Positions 1 to 7,810 of a stretch of 12,729 nucleotides of DNA are shown here, in pieces. The stretch comes from Actinomycetes bacterium (GTDB taxonomy: Bacteria > Actinomycetota > Acidimicrobiia > Acidimicrobiales > JAMCPL01): positions 1 through 12,729 of the forward strand of contig JAJZWK010000039.1 in NCBI GenBank assembly GCA_021846725.1. The letters are read 5' to 3'. Position 1 is the first letter of the stretch, and every line of letters begins with the position of its first letter. The notes beneath the pieces are model-generated. The model ran no database searches and was not told where the DNA came from. It was given only the letters and a program-made list of their open reading frames with translations. The translations under genes and the position numbers were made by a program.

Positions 1-36
1 TATCTTCCACTCTGGTAGACTGGTGCCAGTAACATC

Positions 37-1824
37 ATGATACAACCGTCTCGGATAAGAAACTTCTCTATCATCAGCCATGTAGATCATGGCAAATCGA
101 CGCTCTCCGACCGGATACTCGAGCTTACCGGAGCAGTGGATCCCAGGCTGATGCGCAATCAATTCCTCGATTCCATGGATATCGAACGCGAACGTGGCAT
201 CACCATAAAAGCTCAAAACGTAAGAGTAATCTGGAAGGAGCACGTTCTCAACCTGATAGACACTCCCGGCCACGTAGACTTCACCTACGAAGTATCTCGC
301 TCGCTCGCTGCCTGTGAAGGAGCAGTACTACTGGTAGACGCATCCCAGGGTATCCAGGCACAGACTCTTGCGACATGTTACCAGGCGATGGAGCATGACC
401 TGGAGATAGTGGCAGTGCTGAACAAGATAGACCTTCCAGCTGCAGATACAGAGAGATGCTCCGATGAGATCGAGGGAGTTCTTGGTATAGAACGATCATC
501 CATACTCCAGGTATCGGCAAAGAATGGCAATGGGGTAGCCGAGTTGCTGGATGCAATAGTGGAGAGAATCCCACCTCCAACAGGTAGTCCCGATCTACCC
601 CTCAGGGCACTGGTTTTCGATTCGGCATACGATCGTTACAGGGGAGTAATCAACTCCATCAGGATAATGAATGGGGTGATGAAATCAAGCGGAGCGATAA
701 TGGCAATGCAGGTCGGAAAGACTCATGAAGTCGAGGAACTTGGGGTGAGGACACCTGATCCGTTGCAGGTAGAGGAACTGGGGCCGGGAGAAGTAGGTTA
801 CGTGATTACCGGAGTAAAGAACCTGCGTGAGATCCGCTCTGGAGAGACGCTCACCTATGCCGCGCACCCAGCAGACGAACCACTTGCCGGATACCGTGAG
901 CCGAAACCAATGGTATTCTGTGGATTGTATCCAATGGATGGAGACGAGCTACCTCTGCTAAGAGAATCTCTGGAGAAACTACAACTGTCCGATGCCAGCT
1001 TCACCTTCGAACCGGAATCGTCGAAGGCACTGGGATTTGGCTTTCGCTGTGGATTTCTGGGGCTTCTGCATATGGATATAGTACGTGAACGGCTTGAACG
1101 GGAGTTTTCTCTCGACATCATAGCTACAGCACCTTCCGTTAAGTACATAGCTCACCTGGCTGGCGGCAAGGAGGTGGAGTTCGACAACCCAAGCGACATG
1201 CCAGAACGTGTCAGGATAGAAAGTATCGAAGAGCCGGTCGTCCGCACGACTCTGATAGTACCTACTGAATACACCGGCACTGTAATGGAACTCTGCCAGT
1301 CCAAGAGGGCAGATCTGGAAAGAATGGAATACCTCTCTCCGGAAAGGTTGGAGTTAGTATATACGATCCCCCTGGCGGAGGTGGTAATAAACTTCTTTGA
1401 TCAATTGAAGAGCCGTACAAAGGGATACGCCAGCCTGGATTACGAGATAGGTGGGTACCGCGTCGCAGATCTGGTAAAAGTGGACATACTGCTGAACCAT
1501 TCTCCAGTCGACGCTTTCTCCACCATACTGCATAGGTCGCAGGCAGATAGCTACGGTAGGAAGATGGTATCTCAACTACGCGAACTAATCCCCCGGCAAC
1601 TCTTTGATGTTCCAATCCAGGCTGCCATCGGTACACGAGTGATAGCGAGAGAGACGGTAAAGGCTCGCAGGAAAGATGTCATAGCCAAGTGCTACGGAGG
1701 AGATATCACGAGAAAACGAAAGCTACTCGAACAGCAAAAAGAGGCGAAAAAACGCATGAAGGCCATTGGATCCGTCGAAGTACCCCAGGAGGCGTTTGTA
1801 TCGGTATTGCGCCTCGACAACTGA
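37..1824 (+). CDS. lepA: Elongation factor 4 (LepA), ribosome back-translocating GTPase
   Basis: This translation-factor GTPase acts on the 70S ribosome and is membrane-associated or cytosolic. The protein is 595 aa, the usual length for LepA. The GTPase motifs are complete: the G1 P-loop HVDHGKST at residues 15-22, a switch-I segment RERGITIK at 51-58, G3 DTPGH at 75-79, G4 NKID at 129-132 and G5 SAK at 160-162. After these come domain II, the EF-G-like domains III and V, and the basic LepA-specific C-terminal domain ending in the usual KRKLLEQQKEAKKRMK block. An in-frame TAG at 16-18 means the ATG at 37 is the first possible start. No good Shine-Dalgarno lies before it, so initiation may be leaderless or weak. 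It is the only firm gene on the + strand and converges on the dehydrogenase with only 20 bp between the stops. Unlike most genes of the opposing operon it has no repeat insertions. Confidence 0.97.
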   Translation: MIQPSRIRNFSIISHVDHGKSTLSDRILELTGAVDPRLMRNQFLDSMDIERERGITIKAQNVRVIWKEHVLNLIDTPGHVDFTYEVSRSLAACEGAVLLVDASQGIQAQTLATCYQAMEHDLEIVAVLNKIDLPAADTERCSDEIEGVLGIERSSILQVSAKNGNGVAELLDAIVERIPPPTGSPDLPLRALVFDSAYDRYRGVINSIRIMNGVMKSSGAIMAMQVGKTHEVEELGVRTPDPLQVEELGPGEVGYVITGVKNLREIRSGETLTYAAHPADEPLAGYREPKPMVFCGLYPMDGDELPLLRESLEKLQLSDASFTFEPESSKALGFGFRCGFLGLLHMDIVRERLEREFSLDIIATAPSVKYIAHLAGGKEVEFDNPSDMPERVRIESIEEPVVRTTLIVPTEYTGTVMELCQSKRADLERMEYLSPERLELVYTIPLAEVVINFFDQLKSRTKGYASLDYEIGGYRVADLVKVDILLNHSPVDAFSTILHRSQADSYGRKMVSQLRELIPRQLFDVPIQAAIGTRVIARETVKARRKDVIAKCYGGDITRKRKLLEQQKEAKKRMKAIGSVEVPQEAFVSVLRLDN

Positions 1825-1844
1825 ACTCCTCGGCAACTGGGGCC

Positions 1845-3032
1845 TCAAGCCCAAGGTAGGATGACGCCATGCACTGGCACTGCGCCTCCATTACCATCGG
1901 TAGTACTCCCGTCCCCAGAAGTACTGTCCCCGATAGTACTTCCGTCCCCAGAAGTATCGTTATTGACAGCGTCGTCCCTGATTGAAAGACCACCCATTAC
2001 CTCTATCAGAGCCGCAGCGCCTTCCAGCGAGGCAGTCCTTCTCGGTAACTCTGCAAATGGATACTTACCGCTTGCAAGTAGATCAAGTGCCGACCTGTAC
2101 GCCACAGAATCCACACCGAGTGCACCAATAATATGGATCTCTTTGTAGACAATCATGTCTGGCCAGAATCCGGGGGTATCTGCTGATCCACGAGTACCAG
2201 CCATTACTATGGTACCACCCTCTCTTACTGCCGAGATCGCTTGAGCCAATGCTGCCGGAGCTTTGGCAGTGACATCTACAACAACGTCTGCCTGGCCTCC
2301 AGTATGCTTGAAAAGTTCTTTGGCCGGATCATCATGGTCGACATCCACATACAGGTCAGCTCCAAACCGTGTAGACAGTTCAAGGCGTTCTCTGTCACGG
2401 GCTCCCTTCCCGGTAATCATGACAAACGCCGCACCCGCCTCTTTCAACGCTGCACAAGCAGAAAGACCCCTTATGCCAGGGCCTAGCACTGCAACGACTG
2501 CTCCTTTACGTACATTCGGAACCGTAACACCCCATCTGATGCCTGCACCGAGTGGATTAAAAATAGTGGCAACTACCGGGTCAAGATTGGATGGCACCCT
2601 GTGCACTATACTGTCGGGAGCCAGGTACTGGTACTGAGAATAGCCTCCCCAAAGAGCAGGCTCTTTACTCACAGGTATGAACCCATACATGTCCTTCACA
2701 CCGTGCTGAACACATCTACGATATATACCGGCCATGCACATATCGCACTTCCCACAGGACTGAAATACCTCTACTGCCACCCTATCTCCCGCAGAAACTC
2801 CCCACCTGTCAGATGCCTCACTGCCTATCTCTTCTATCACTCCTACACTTTCATGTCCGGGGATAAAAGGGTAACCAGGGTGAAGCATGCCTGAATACTG
2901 TTCGTGGTCAGTACCACATAACCCACAGGCCTCTACTCGCAATAAGGCATCATCCTCTCCTATTTGTGGAATCGGGAGTTCCTCCAATATGAGCCTACGA
3001 GGCTCTTGGAGCACAAGCGCTCTAGCTACCAA
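1845..3032 (-). CDS. Zinc-dependent medium-chain alcohol dehydrogenase family protein
   Basis: This is a 395-aa MDR-superfamily oxidoreductase. It has a GroES-like catalytic domain with the catalytic-zinc Cys39 (in GLCGTD) and the GHE motif His60-Glu61. The structural-zinc set is complete: Cys93, Cys96, Cys99 and Cys107. A Rossmann nucleotide-binding domain starts with the glycine motif GPGIRG at 184-189. The family oxidises or reduces alcohols and aldehydes with NAD(P); the substrate cannot be read from the sequence. The start is a TTG directly abutting the TAG of the upstream hydrolase, with no clear Shine-Dalgarno, so translation is probably coupled to that gene. Near the C-terminus, residues about 352-384 form a Gly/Ser/Asp/Thr-rich segment with an 11-residue repeat (TSGDGST...). 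It separates the last helix from the expected final strand (VPVHGVILP) and is absent from ordinary family members. It is the last gene of the operon. Confidence 0.93.
   Translation of the reverse strand: MVARALVLQEPRRLILEELPIPQIGEDDALLRVEACGLCGTDHEQYSGMLHPGYPFIPGHESVGVIEEIGSEASDRWGVSAGDRVAVEVFQSCGKCDMCMAGIYRRCVQHGVKDMYGFIPVSKEPALWGGYSQYQYLAPDSIVHRVPSNLDPVVATIFNPLGAGIRWGVTVPNVRKGAVVAVLGPGIRGLSACAALKEAGAAFVMITGKGARDRERLELSTRFGADLYVDVDHDDPAKELFKHTGGQADVVVDVTAKAPAALAQAISAVREGGTIVMAGTRGSADTPGFWPDMIVYKEIHIIGALGVDSVAYRSALDLLASGKYPFAELPRRTASLEGAAALIEVMGGLSIRDDAVNNDTSGDGSTIGDSTSGDGSTTDGNGGAVPVHGVILPWA
1901..1956. repeat. Two-copy 33-bp-period tandem repeat in the dehydrogenase tail
   Basis: A 23-bp unit at 1901-1923 recurs at 1934-1956 with one mismatch, giving a period of 33 bp or 11 codons. 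It encodes the duplicated TSGDGST segment near the C-terminus of the dehydrogenase. The frame is preserved. Confidence 0.9.
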
Positions 3033-4364
3033 CTAAGCCACCGTTGCCCTGCGCAACATTACATCAGCCAGAAAAGCTCTTCCCCTGGAAGTCCTTGTCA
3101 GTAGATCAAGCTGTGCACTTGGTCTGGCAAGCATCCATGAGTGACCACCCGGCACCCAAAGTATCTTGCTACCGCTCACCTCTTCGAATTCTTCTGCCGT
3201 AGCATAATTGGCTATCCTGTCGAAACACCCCCATATAGGCAATAACGGTATATCACCCTTCTCGACAAGGTCATGTACATCTCCGGTCATATCTATCGTA
3301 AACAACATTGCCCCGACCGGAATAGTGCGCCCCAGAGATCTTACATTCCTTCTGAAATCAGGGAAAAGTGCCCTGATAGTCTCTGCCCTTCGCCTACCTA
3401 TGAGCATATCCGGTAAATCTGCCACCAGAGCAGCTACCAAATCGGTAGCGTTGGCAACATCGGGGGCAATAGGTCTCAATGCCTCCACGATAATCCCGCT
3501 ACGCTTCCGCCATGCCGGAGTGGCTGCACCATCACGATATATTACTCCGAGCGTACGATCAGGATACATTTCCGCAAAAGCAATTGCAATTGCACCTCCC
3601 ATGGAATGGCCCATCAACAAGGCATTCTCTATACCCAGATGATCCATCAAAAGATGCACCTGACCCGCTATCTCATATACGTTCACCTTTGCCCATGGAA
3701 GCGGATCACTACCACCAAAGCCAGGTAGGCTGGGGGCAAGTACACGCAACCCAAGTCCTTCTGCCAGATAGCGAGATTCCTCCCAGTACATACCTCCACC
3801 TGCAAAAAATCCATGCAGGTTTACTGCCCACATCTCCTCACTGTTATCTTGAAGCGGGTAAATATTGCTGGCACTCTTGTTGCTGGCACTCTTGTTGCTG
3901 GCACCTTTCATGGCACTTCTGTCTACGGCGCTGGTAACGCTCTTCCCAGTTCTATTCCCGGCCCCATTCCCGGTTCTGTCCATATTGACAACATCTTTAT
4001 CTATGGTATTTCTGCCAGCAGCCCGTCCAGAGTTACTAGCAACATCTTTCGGTGCTACCACCGACACAAGCGGAGTATCACCATAATTGTCACTTACTGC
4101 ATAACGCAGACGTCTGCCTTCCACAATAAACACATTGTGTTCCATCTTCACAGTGTGTTTGACTCGCTTTGGTCTCAAGTTCAAGGTCGGTACCGCTCGA
4201 CTGTCATCAAGGCTATCGTTATGCGATTGGTATCCATTACGTGATCTATCGTTGTCCAACTGGCTACCTACCAACTTATGCAACCGTTCGGTCGATAATC
4301 CCAACGCGAAAGCATCTTTGGCCTCGCTCAAGTTCTGTAATGGTTTCAAAAATGACATATTCAT
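3033..4364 (-). CDS. Alpha/beta-fold hydrolase with a long repeat-bearing loop insertion
   Basis: This is a 443-aa alpha/beta hydrolase from the ATG at 4364. It has an oxyanion-hole HGFF at residues 184-187, a nucleophile elbow GHSMGG with Ser254, a probable acid Asp382 (in GCFDR) and a catalytic His408 (in PGGHSW). The Ser-Asp-His triad is complete, so it should be an active esterase or hydrolase; the substrate is unknown. Ordinary members pass from the N-terminal strand pair (GRRLRYAVSD) almost directly into the HG strand. Here about 85 residues (roughly 91-178) intervene, rich in Asn, Ser, Gly, Lys and Arg and containing ASNKS repeats. The reading frame is open to a TTG at 4448, 4 bp after lysS. 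I prefer the ATG at 4364 because the extension looks like junction sequence and because a 31-codon mini-ORF from the lysS stop ends in an ATGA overlap with this start. The ATG at 4358 is a further alternative. The gene directly abuts the dehydrogenase downstream. Confidence 0.88.
   Translation of the reverse strand: MNMSFLKPLQNLSEAKDAFALGLSTERLHKLVGSQLDNDRSRNGYQSHNDSLDDSRAVPTLNLRPKRVKHTVKMEHNVFIVEGRRLRYAVSDNYGDTPLVSVVAPKDVASNSGRAAGRNTIDKDVVNMDRTGNGAGNRTGKSVTSAVDRSAMKGASNKSASNKSASNIYPLQDNSEEMWAVNLHGFFAGGGMYWEESRYLAEGLGLRVLAPSLPGFGGSDPLPWAKVNVYEIAGQVHLLMDHLGIENALLMGHSMGGAIAIAFAEMYPDRTLGVIYRDGAATPAWRKRSGIIVEALRPIAPDVANATDLVAALVADLPDMLIGRRRAETIRALFPDFRRNVRSLGRTIPVGAMLFTIDMTGDVHDLVEKGDIPLLPIWGCFDRIANYATAEEFEEVSGSKILWVPGGHSWMLARPSAQLDLLTRTSRGRAFLADVMLRRATVA
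3864..3908. repeat. Three 15-bp tandem repeats inside the hydrolase
   Basis: There are three consecutive 15-bp units (3864-3878, 3879-3893, 3894-3908) built on GTTGCTGGCACTCTT, differing at only a few positions. Read on the - strand they encode the ASNKS/ASNKS/ASN array of the loop insertion. The period is five codons. Confidence 0.95.
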
Positions 4365-4456
4365 AGTTTCTCTAAGGATAGCGCGGCATCTTGTTCCGGT
4401 GGTGGACTCTGCCCAAGCAACCAACCAGCCAAGCAATAAATCAACCAACCATTCAT
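4361..4456 (-). other. 31-codon mini-ORF bridging lysS and the hydrolase gene
   Basis: An ATG at 4456 overlaps the lysS stop as ATGA. It opens a 31-codon frame ending in TGA at 4363-4361, which itself overlaps the hydrolase ATG as ATGA. GAGG in the last lysS codons lies about 8 nt before this ATG, a plausible Shine-Dalgarno. The product would be hydrophobic and Trp/Leu-rich at its start (MNGWLIYCLAGWLLG) and then Pro/Glu-rich. The underlying DNA contains repeated CAACCAACC blocks at 4418-4426 and 4442-4450. It may serve translational coupling, or may be a chance frame left by repeat growth at the junction. Confidence 0.4.
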
Positions 4457-5841
4457 GCCTGCGGCCTCAACGTCGGAAAGGGAATTACATCTCTAATACT
4501 TGGTTGATCGGTAAGTAACATAACAAGCCTATCCATGCCTATGCCCAGTCCAGCAGTAGGTGGAAGGCCATGTTCAAGTGCTCTCAAATAATCTTCGTCT
4601 ACGGTCATAGCCTCCGTATCTCCTTCTGCTCGCATCCTAGCCTGTTCCTCAAATCTTGCCCTCTGGTCATCAGGGTCCGCAAGTTCAGAGAATGCATTGG
4701 CAAGTTCCCTGCCAGCAATCACTACTTCAAACCTCTCAACCATATCGGAGTCATCTCTACGGCGTCTCGCCAAAGGAGATACTTCTACAGGAAAATCTCG
4801 TACTATCATAGGACCCCATAAATTACCTTCACATGCTTTCTCGTATATCTCCATCAGTAGTTTGCCTTTCCCCCATCCAAGATCTGGTTGCACACCTAAT
4901 TCCCGCAACACTGACGACAGCTCCTTTTCAGAACTATGCACACTGAGATGGTGCCCAGTACTCTCCTCCACAAGCTCCTCCATGGTCGCTCTTCGCCAGG
5001 GTGGCTGCAAGTGCAACTCCTTCCCTTGGTAGCTTATACTATTGGTACCAAGCAACCTGAGTGCGATGTCACTCACGAGTGATTCGATCTGCACCATCAG
5101 ATCCTCATAATCGGCATATGCCTGGTAGAGCTCGAGCATAGTGAACTCAGGATTATGCCTGGGAGATATACCCTCGTTGCGAAATACTCTACCTATCTCG
5201 AATACCTTTTCGAATCCCCCCACTACCAATCGTTTCAGGTACAACTCCGGAGCTATACGCAGATACATGTCCATATCCAGCGCATGGTGATGAGTAATAA
5301 ACGGTCTGGCAAGTGCTCCACCAGGAATCGGGTGCAGTATAGGAGTTTCTACTTCTATAAATCCCTGATCCTCGAGGATACGTCTTGTCTCTCTGATAAT
5401 CGCAAAACGAGTTTGTAATATCTCACGAGTAGGTTCATTTGCCCAGAGATCCACCTCTCTCTGTCTGTAGCGAACCTCGATATCAGTGATGCCACGCCAC
5501 TTGTCTCCAAATGACATCCTGGCCTTAGCCAATAGCACCCACTCTTCCACCAGTATGGAAAGCTCGCCTCTCTTTGTTTTGACCACTTTTCCACTTGCAC
5601 CGATCCAATCTCCAAGCGATAGATGGATGAAATCGTCAAACCCAGTAGTATCGGTAATTCTGGCAAAAAGTTGTATCTGCCCTGAAGAATCCACCAGCGT
5701 AGCAAAAGCTACCTTGCCCTGGGTCCTGAGCAGCATTACTCTTCCTGCCACGCTGTGACGTAATTGGCTCTCTTCACCGGGTGCAAGATCAGAAAATTGC
5801 TCATGGACTGAAGCCGCACTGGCAGTTTTATTGAATTGCAT
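4453..5841 (-). CDS. lysS: Lysine--tRNA ligase, class II
   Basis: This enzyme charges tRNA(Lys) with lysine using ATP, in the cytosol. From the ATG at 5841 it is 462 aa. It has an N-terminal OB-fold anticodon-binding domain (about residues 30-107, VAGRVMLLRTQGK...IQLF) followed by the class II catalytic core. Motif 1 lies around 145-181 (RETRRILEDQGFIEVETPIL), motif 2 FRNEG at 220-224 and motif 3 GLGIGMDRL at 431-439. The N-terminal helix common in bacterial LysS is shortened. This start lies inside the 3' end of coaX, 14 bp before the coaX stop ends, and has a good Shine-Dalgarno GAGAGG 7 nt upstream. The same Shine-Dalgarno plus ATG occurs again 39 bp upstream in the same frame (ATG 5880), which would add 13 residues. 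The open frame continues further to 5910. No repeat insertion is seen in the body of the protein. Confidence 0.95.
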   Translation of the reverse strand: MQFNKTASAASVHEQFSDLAPGEESQLRHSVAGRVMLLRTQGKVAFATLVDSSGQIQLFARITDTTGFDDFIHLSLGDWIGASGKVVKTKRGELSILVEEWVLLAKARMSFGDKWRGITDIEVRYRQREVDLWANEPTREILQTRFAIIRETRRILEDQGFIEVETPILHPIPGGALARPFITHHHALDMDMYLRIAPELYLKRLVVGGFEKVFEIGRVFRNEGISPRHNPEFTMLELYQAYADYEDLMVQIESLVSDIALRLLGTNSISYQGKELHLQPPWRRATMEELVEESTGHHLSVHSSEKELSSVLRELGVQPDLGWGKGKLLMEIYEKACEGNLWGPMIVRDFPVEVSPLARRRRDDSDMVERFEVVIAGRELANAFSELADPDDQRARFEEQARMRAEGDTEAMTVDEDYLRALEHGLPPTAGLGIGMDRLVMLLTDQPSIRDVIPFPTLRPQA

Positions 5842-6811
5842 TGCGCGGCCTCTCGTTGTCGAGTGAATCACCAATTGCATTGCGCGGCCTCTCATTACTA
5901 GCCGTACCACCGGCAGTAGTACTGTGTAGATAGACCAATTTCAAGCCATACAAAGTCAACCATGAATTGAGGTAATCGACGCTCTGGCAATAGGGCACTA
6001 TCATCTCGGCAAGCCCTCCCGTTGCCACTACTGTAGTGTTCTCTCCGAGTTCCTGCCTGAATAAATTGCACATAGAATCAAGTTGGCCAGCAAACCCATA
6101 CAGAATACCTGACCGTATTGACTCGGCTGTAGAACGTCCTATTACCGACTTCGGCTTGGCTAGAGTTACCTGGCGAAGTGCCGCAGCATGGGCAAAGAGC
6201 GCGTCCATACTGATGGATACCCCTGGCATGATTGCACCTCCAAGATATTCCCCACTAACAGAGATTCCGTCCACGGTAGTAGCCGTACCAAGATCTGCCA
6301 CTATGCACGGACCTCCATAAATGCTAAACGCTCCAATTGCATTAGCTATCCTGTCTGGCCCGACCTCTCGAGGATCATCGTACAGTATGGGCATACCGGA
6401 ACGTAGACCTGGCTCGAGTACGACAAGCCTTATCCCCGGCAACCAACGCGAAGTCATCTCCTTCAATGCAGTTGCAGCACTGGGAACTGAAGAAGTAACC
6501 ACTATCCCGGTTACAGTCGAATCAATCCGAAGACCGACCAGACTCAGCAAATGGAAAAGGTTCATAGCATACTCATCTGCTGTCCTCTCTGGAACAGTGC
6601 TCGTGCGCCAATGATGTACAAGTCCTGCCAGGTAAGTGGCATGCTGTTTTTCATCATAACCAGCTCTAATGCCAGAATTTCCCTCTCTACTGGTGCTACC
6701 GTCTCTTTCTCCACTGACACCCGGATCTCTCTCACCATTGGCGTAGTTGACAGAAAGGTCGAACAGACCGATAACAGTCTCGGTATTCCCTACATCTATT
6801 GCAAGAAGCAT
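5828..6811 (-). CDS. coaX: Type III pantothenate kinase (CoaX) with an internal insertion and a C-terminal tail
   Basis: CoaX phosphorylates pantothenate to 4'-phosphopantothenate, the first committed step of CoA synthesis. At 327 aa it exceeds the usual 250-270 aa. The ASKHA-fold motifs are intact: phosphate-binding DVGNT at 6-10, GPDR at 151-154 with the catalytic Asp153, and ADLGTATT at 172-179. The extra length has two sources. The first is a Gly/Glu/Arg/Asp/Ser-rich stretch at about 20-58, with an eight-residue GERD repeat, before the HHWR segment. The second is a C-terminal tail at about 301-327 that repeats NERPRNAI. The start ATG at 6811 gives a normal N-terminus (MLLAIDVGNT) and lies 15 bp after nadC. 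The 3' end overlaps lysS, and its tail repeat doubles as the lysS start region. It fits with panC and panD in the same operon. Confidence 0.95.
   Translation of the reverse strand: MLLAIDVGNTETVIGLFDLSVNYANGERDPGVSGERDGSTSREGNSGIRAGYDEKQHATYLAGLVHHWRTSTVPERTADEYAMNLFHLLSLVGLRIDSTVTGIVVTSSVPSAATALKEMTSRWLPGIRLVVLEPGLRSGMPILYDDPREVGPDRIANAIGAFSIYGGPCIVADLGTATTVDGISVSGEYLGGAIMPGVSISMDALFAHAAALRQVTLAKPKSVIGRSTAESIRSGILYGFAGQLDSMCNLFRQELGENTTVVATGGLAEMIVPYCQSVDYLNSWLTLYGLKLVYLHSTTAGGTASNERPRNAIGDSLDNERPRNAIQ
5834..5896 (-). repeat. Duplicated lysS translation-initiation module inside the coaX tail
   Basis: A 24-bp unit at 5834-5857 recurs at 5873-5896 with one mismatch, a period of 39 bp. Each copy carries the Shine-Dalgarno GAGAGG (5849-5854 and 5888-5893) exactly 7 nt before an ATG (5841 and 5880), both in the lysS frame. 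In the coaX frame the same DNA encodes NERPRNAI twice. Confidence 0.92.
6671..6736. repeat. 24-bp-period tandem repeat in coaX
   Basis: There are two degenerate 24-bp units (6713-6736 and 6689-6712) and a partial third (6671-6688). They encode GERDPGVS, GERDGSTS and REGNSG in the CoaX loop insertion. The units are recognisable from the repeated GERD and the eight-codon period rather than from high DNA identity. Confidence 0.65.
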
Positions 6812-6834
6812 TACCGCGCCACCAGACTATTCAT
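6811..6834 (-). other. 7-codon micro-ORF ending in TAATG at the coaX start
   Basis: An out-of-frame ATG in the last nadC codons begins ATG-AAT-AGT-CTG-GTG-GCG-CGG-TAA. Its TAA shares an A with the coaX ATG (TAATG). It could help ribosomes pass from nadC to coaX, but a frame this short can arise by chance. Confidence 0.2.
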
Positions 6835-7741
6835 CTATATCAAGACCCAGATCAAGGGCAGCAACCGAATGGGTAAGGGCACCCACCGATATAAAATCTA
6901 CCCCACATGATGCGTAATCAGCAACATTCTGTATTGTGATACCACCGGATACCTCCACTAGTATACGACCATCGCTGCGCAAAGAAGACAGTAACTCTAC
7001 GCATCTACTCACCTCCGCTGGCGTCATGTTGTCCAAAAGCACCATGGCTGCCCCGGCCTCTTGTGCTTCGACAGCCTGCTCTATTGTGTCACATTCTACT
7101 TCCACCAGCTTCACCGGCCAGTTCGCACGTGCAACAGCAACTGCCTCAGAGATTGACATTCCGGTCAGATGATTGTCCTTGATCAATATCGCCTCAGATA
7201 AATTACCTCTATGGTTTCTTCCTCCTCCCGCACGTATAGCGGCTTTTTCCAACGCTCTCAGGCCTGGCGTTGTCTTCCGGGTATCAAGAATGACAGCCTT
7301 ACTGTCAGGTATGCTCGCCTGTACAACAAAGCGGTTGGTCAGTGTCGCCACTCCCGAAAGATGGCACAAAAAATTAAGTGCCGTTCTCTCCGCAGTGAGG
7401 ATAGAGCGGAGGCTACCCGATACCTCTGCAATTACCGAACCATTGGACACCTCTCCTCCGTCGAAAACCAACCAGTTTACATGAATAGAACTATCTATCT
7501 GCATAAATGCCTCGATAGCACAGAGTCTCCCCGCGACTATACCATCTTGGCGAGATTTGATGCAAAAGCGGGCAGTGCGTTCCAATGGGATCAACGCTGC
7601 AGTGACATCACCCAACGGCAACAGGTCTTCTTCTATTGCCAGCCTGACGGCCTGACGAACAGCTCCTATGGGAGGATCCGGTTGTGCTTGGCTTTCGGCA
7701 ATCATACTTGCTTTGGTCATCATACTTGCTTTGGCGACCAT
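6827..7741 (-). CDS. nadC: Nicotinate-nucleotide pyrophosphorylase (quinolinate phosphoribosyltransferase)
   Basis: NadC converts quinolinate and PRPP to nicotinate mononucleotide, CO2 and pyrophosphate in de novo NAD synthesis. The 304-aa frame contains the family landmarks: ERTALNFL at 118-125, DTRKTTPG at 153-160, GGGRNHR at 172-178, KDNH at 188-191, EVE at 214-216, LLDN at 235-238, EVSGG at 263-267 and SVGALTHS at 285-292. The first ~20 residues are not part of the family core. They hold a six-residue repeat (KASMMT/KASMIA) from an 18-bp duplication, which yields ATGs at residues 1, 7, 8 and 13. None has a strong Shine-Dalgarno. The ATG at 7723 (Met7) overlaps the stop of a 26-codon mini-ORF as ATGA and is a credible alternative start. 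The gene follows nadB after about 70 bp; nadA is not in the window. Confidence 0.95.
   Translation of the reverse strand: MVAKASMMTKASMIAESQAQPDPPIGAVRQAVRLAIEEDLLPLGDVTAALIPLERTARFCIKSRQDGIVAGRLCAIEAFMQIDSSIHVNWLVFDGGEVSNGSVIAEVSGSLRSILTAERTALNFLCHLSGVATLTNRFVVQASIPDSKAVILDTRKTTPGLRALEKAAIRAGGGRNHRGNLSEAILIKDNHLTGMSISEAVAVARANWPVKLVEVECDTIEQAVEAQEAGAAMVLLDNMTPAEVSRCVELLSSLRSDGRILVEVSGGITIQNVADYASCGVDFISVGALTHSVAALDLGLDIDE
7702..7734. repeat. 18-bp-period direct repeat at the nadC start
   Basis: A perfect 15-bp unit (TCATACTTGCTTTGG) occurs at 7702-7716 and 7720-7734, a period of 18 bp. It encodes the duplicated KASM segment and multiplies the possible nadC start codons. Confidence 0.92.
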
Positions 7742-7800
7742 TCTTGCAACTGTAGTGGTCGTTGCGCTGAAGACATACTGCTCATACTGATGGGATTCAT
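7720..7800 (-). other. 26-codon mini-ORF between nadB and nadC
   Basis: An ATG at 7800, 11 bp after the nadB stop, opens a 26-codon frame. Its TGA (7722-7720) overlaps the seventh codon of the annotated nadC frame, itself an ATG, as ATGA. The frame begins MNPISMSSMSS because the DNA repeats CAGTATG three times. No clear Shine-Dalgarno precedes it. It may couple nadC to nadB, or be a by-product of the repeat. Confidence 0.3.
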
Positions 7801-7810
7801 ACTGACAAGG

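Noticed and set aside
1262..1636. 124-codon and overlapping frames inside lepA
   Set aside because: They lie within a conserved lepA whose motifs are complete, and their compositions are erratic.
1820..1880. Bidirectional terminator between lepA and the dehydrogenase
   Set aside because: Only a very short GGC/GCC pairing is visible and no T-run follows on either strand.
3000..3045. tRNA-like string on the - strand (GGCTTAGTTGGTAG...AGAGCGCTTG) at the dehydrogenase start
   Set aside because: It resembles the D-arm half of a tRNA, but there is no matching acceptor stem, T-arm or TTC loop. The bases are explained by the hydrolase stop and the dehydrogenase N-terminus.
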